Positions 5,188 to 5,192 of a DNA stretch of 5,192 nucleotides are shown here, piece by piece. The position numbers and the translations under genes were made by a program. The number at the start of each line of letters is the position of its first letter. The stretch's first letter is position 1. The notes under the pieces are model-generated. The model worked only from the letters and a program-made list of their open reading frames with translations. It was not told the DNA's origin and did no database searches. The stretch comes from Candidatus Zhuqueibacterota bacterium RBG_16_48_16 (GTDB lineage Bacteria; Zhuqueibacterota; Zhuqueibacteria; Residuimicrobiales; Sediminimicrobiaceae), in NCBI GenBank assembly GCA_001771235.1, contig METF01000229.1, forward strand, positions 12,383 to 17,574. Direction: 5' to 3'.

Positions 5188-5192
5188 CTCAC

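Overview
The window holds five genes, all on the + strand. Each of the four complete ones encodes a probable exported protein with an N-terminal signal peptide. The strongest clue to the organism is the last gene. It ends in a tail starting with a QNYPNPFNPST motif, a type IX secretion (Por) sorting signal of the form common in Calditrichota, candidate KSB1, Ignavibacteriota and relatives in the FCB group. Two signal peptides end in the FCB-like forms ...FSQ and ...YAQ. Moderate GC content with AT-rich leaders fits such a source. The species cannot be named from the sequence.

Layout. Positions 3-437 carry the C-terminal part of a cytosolic-looking protein, cut by the window edge. It resembles the C-terminal region of zinc-finger/anti-sigma-type proteins that accompany ECF sigma factors (inference). 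One base later begins a TPR plus HEAT-repeat exported protein (439-1572), clearly in the same operon. A 426-bp intergenic region (1573-1998) is crowded with palindromes and includes a 134-bp MITE-like unit whose hairpin ends carry compensatory changes. A second HEAT-repeat exported protein follows (1999-3183). It is paralogous to the first in its repeats but has a different N-terminal domain. A spacer (3184-3509) opens with a perfect 15-bp inverted repeat, then holds little until a hairpin before the next gene. Next come a small exported protein of unknown function (3510-4040), an AT-rich leader with an 8-bp dyad (4041-4218), and a carbohydrate-binding-like protein with the type IX tail (4219-5160).

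How they may work together. The first two genes form a translationally close pair that may belong to a sigma/anti-sigma locus with periplasmic HEAT scaffolds. The two HEAT proteins share a strict alternation of two repeat types (F-A-I-S-Q and F-W-[IL]-G-Q) at a 32-residue spacing, which gives a 64-residue (192-bp) super-repeat. The last two genes have their own leaders and are probably separate units making envelope or secreted proteins. No RNA genes, CRISPR arrays, transposases or phage genes were seen.
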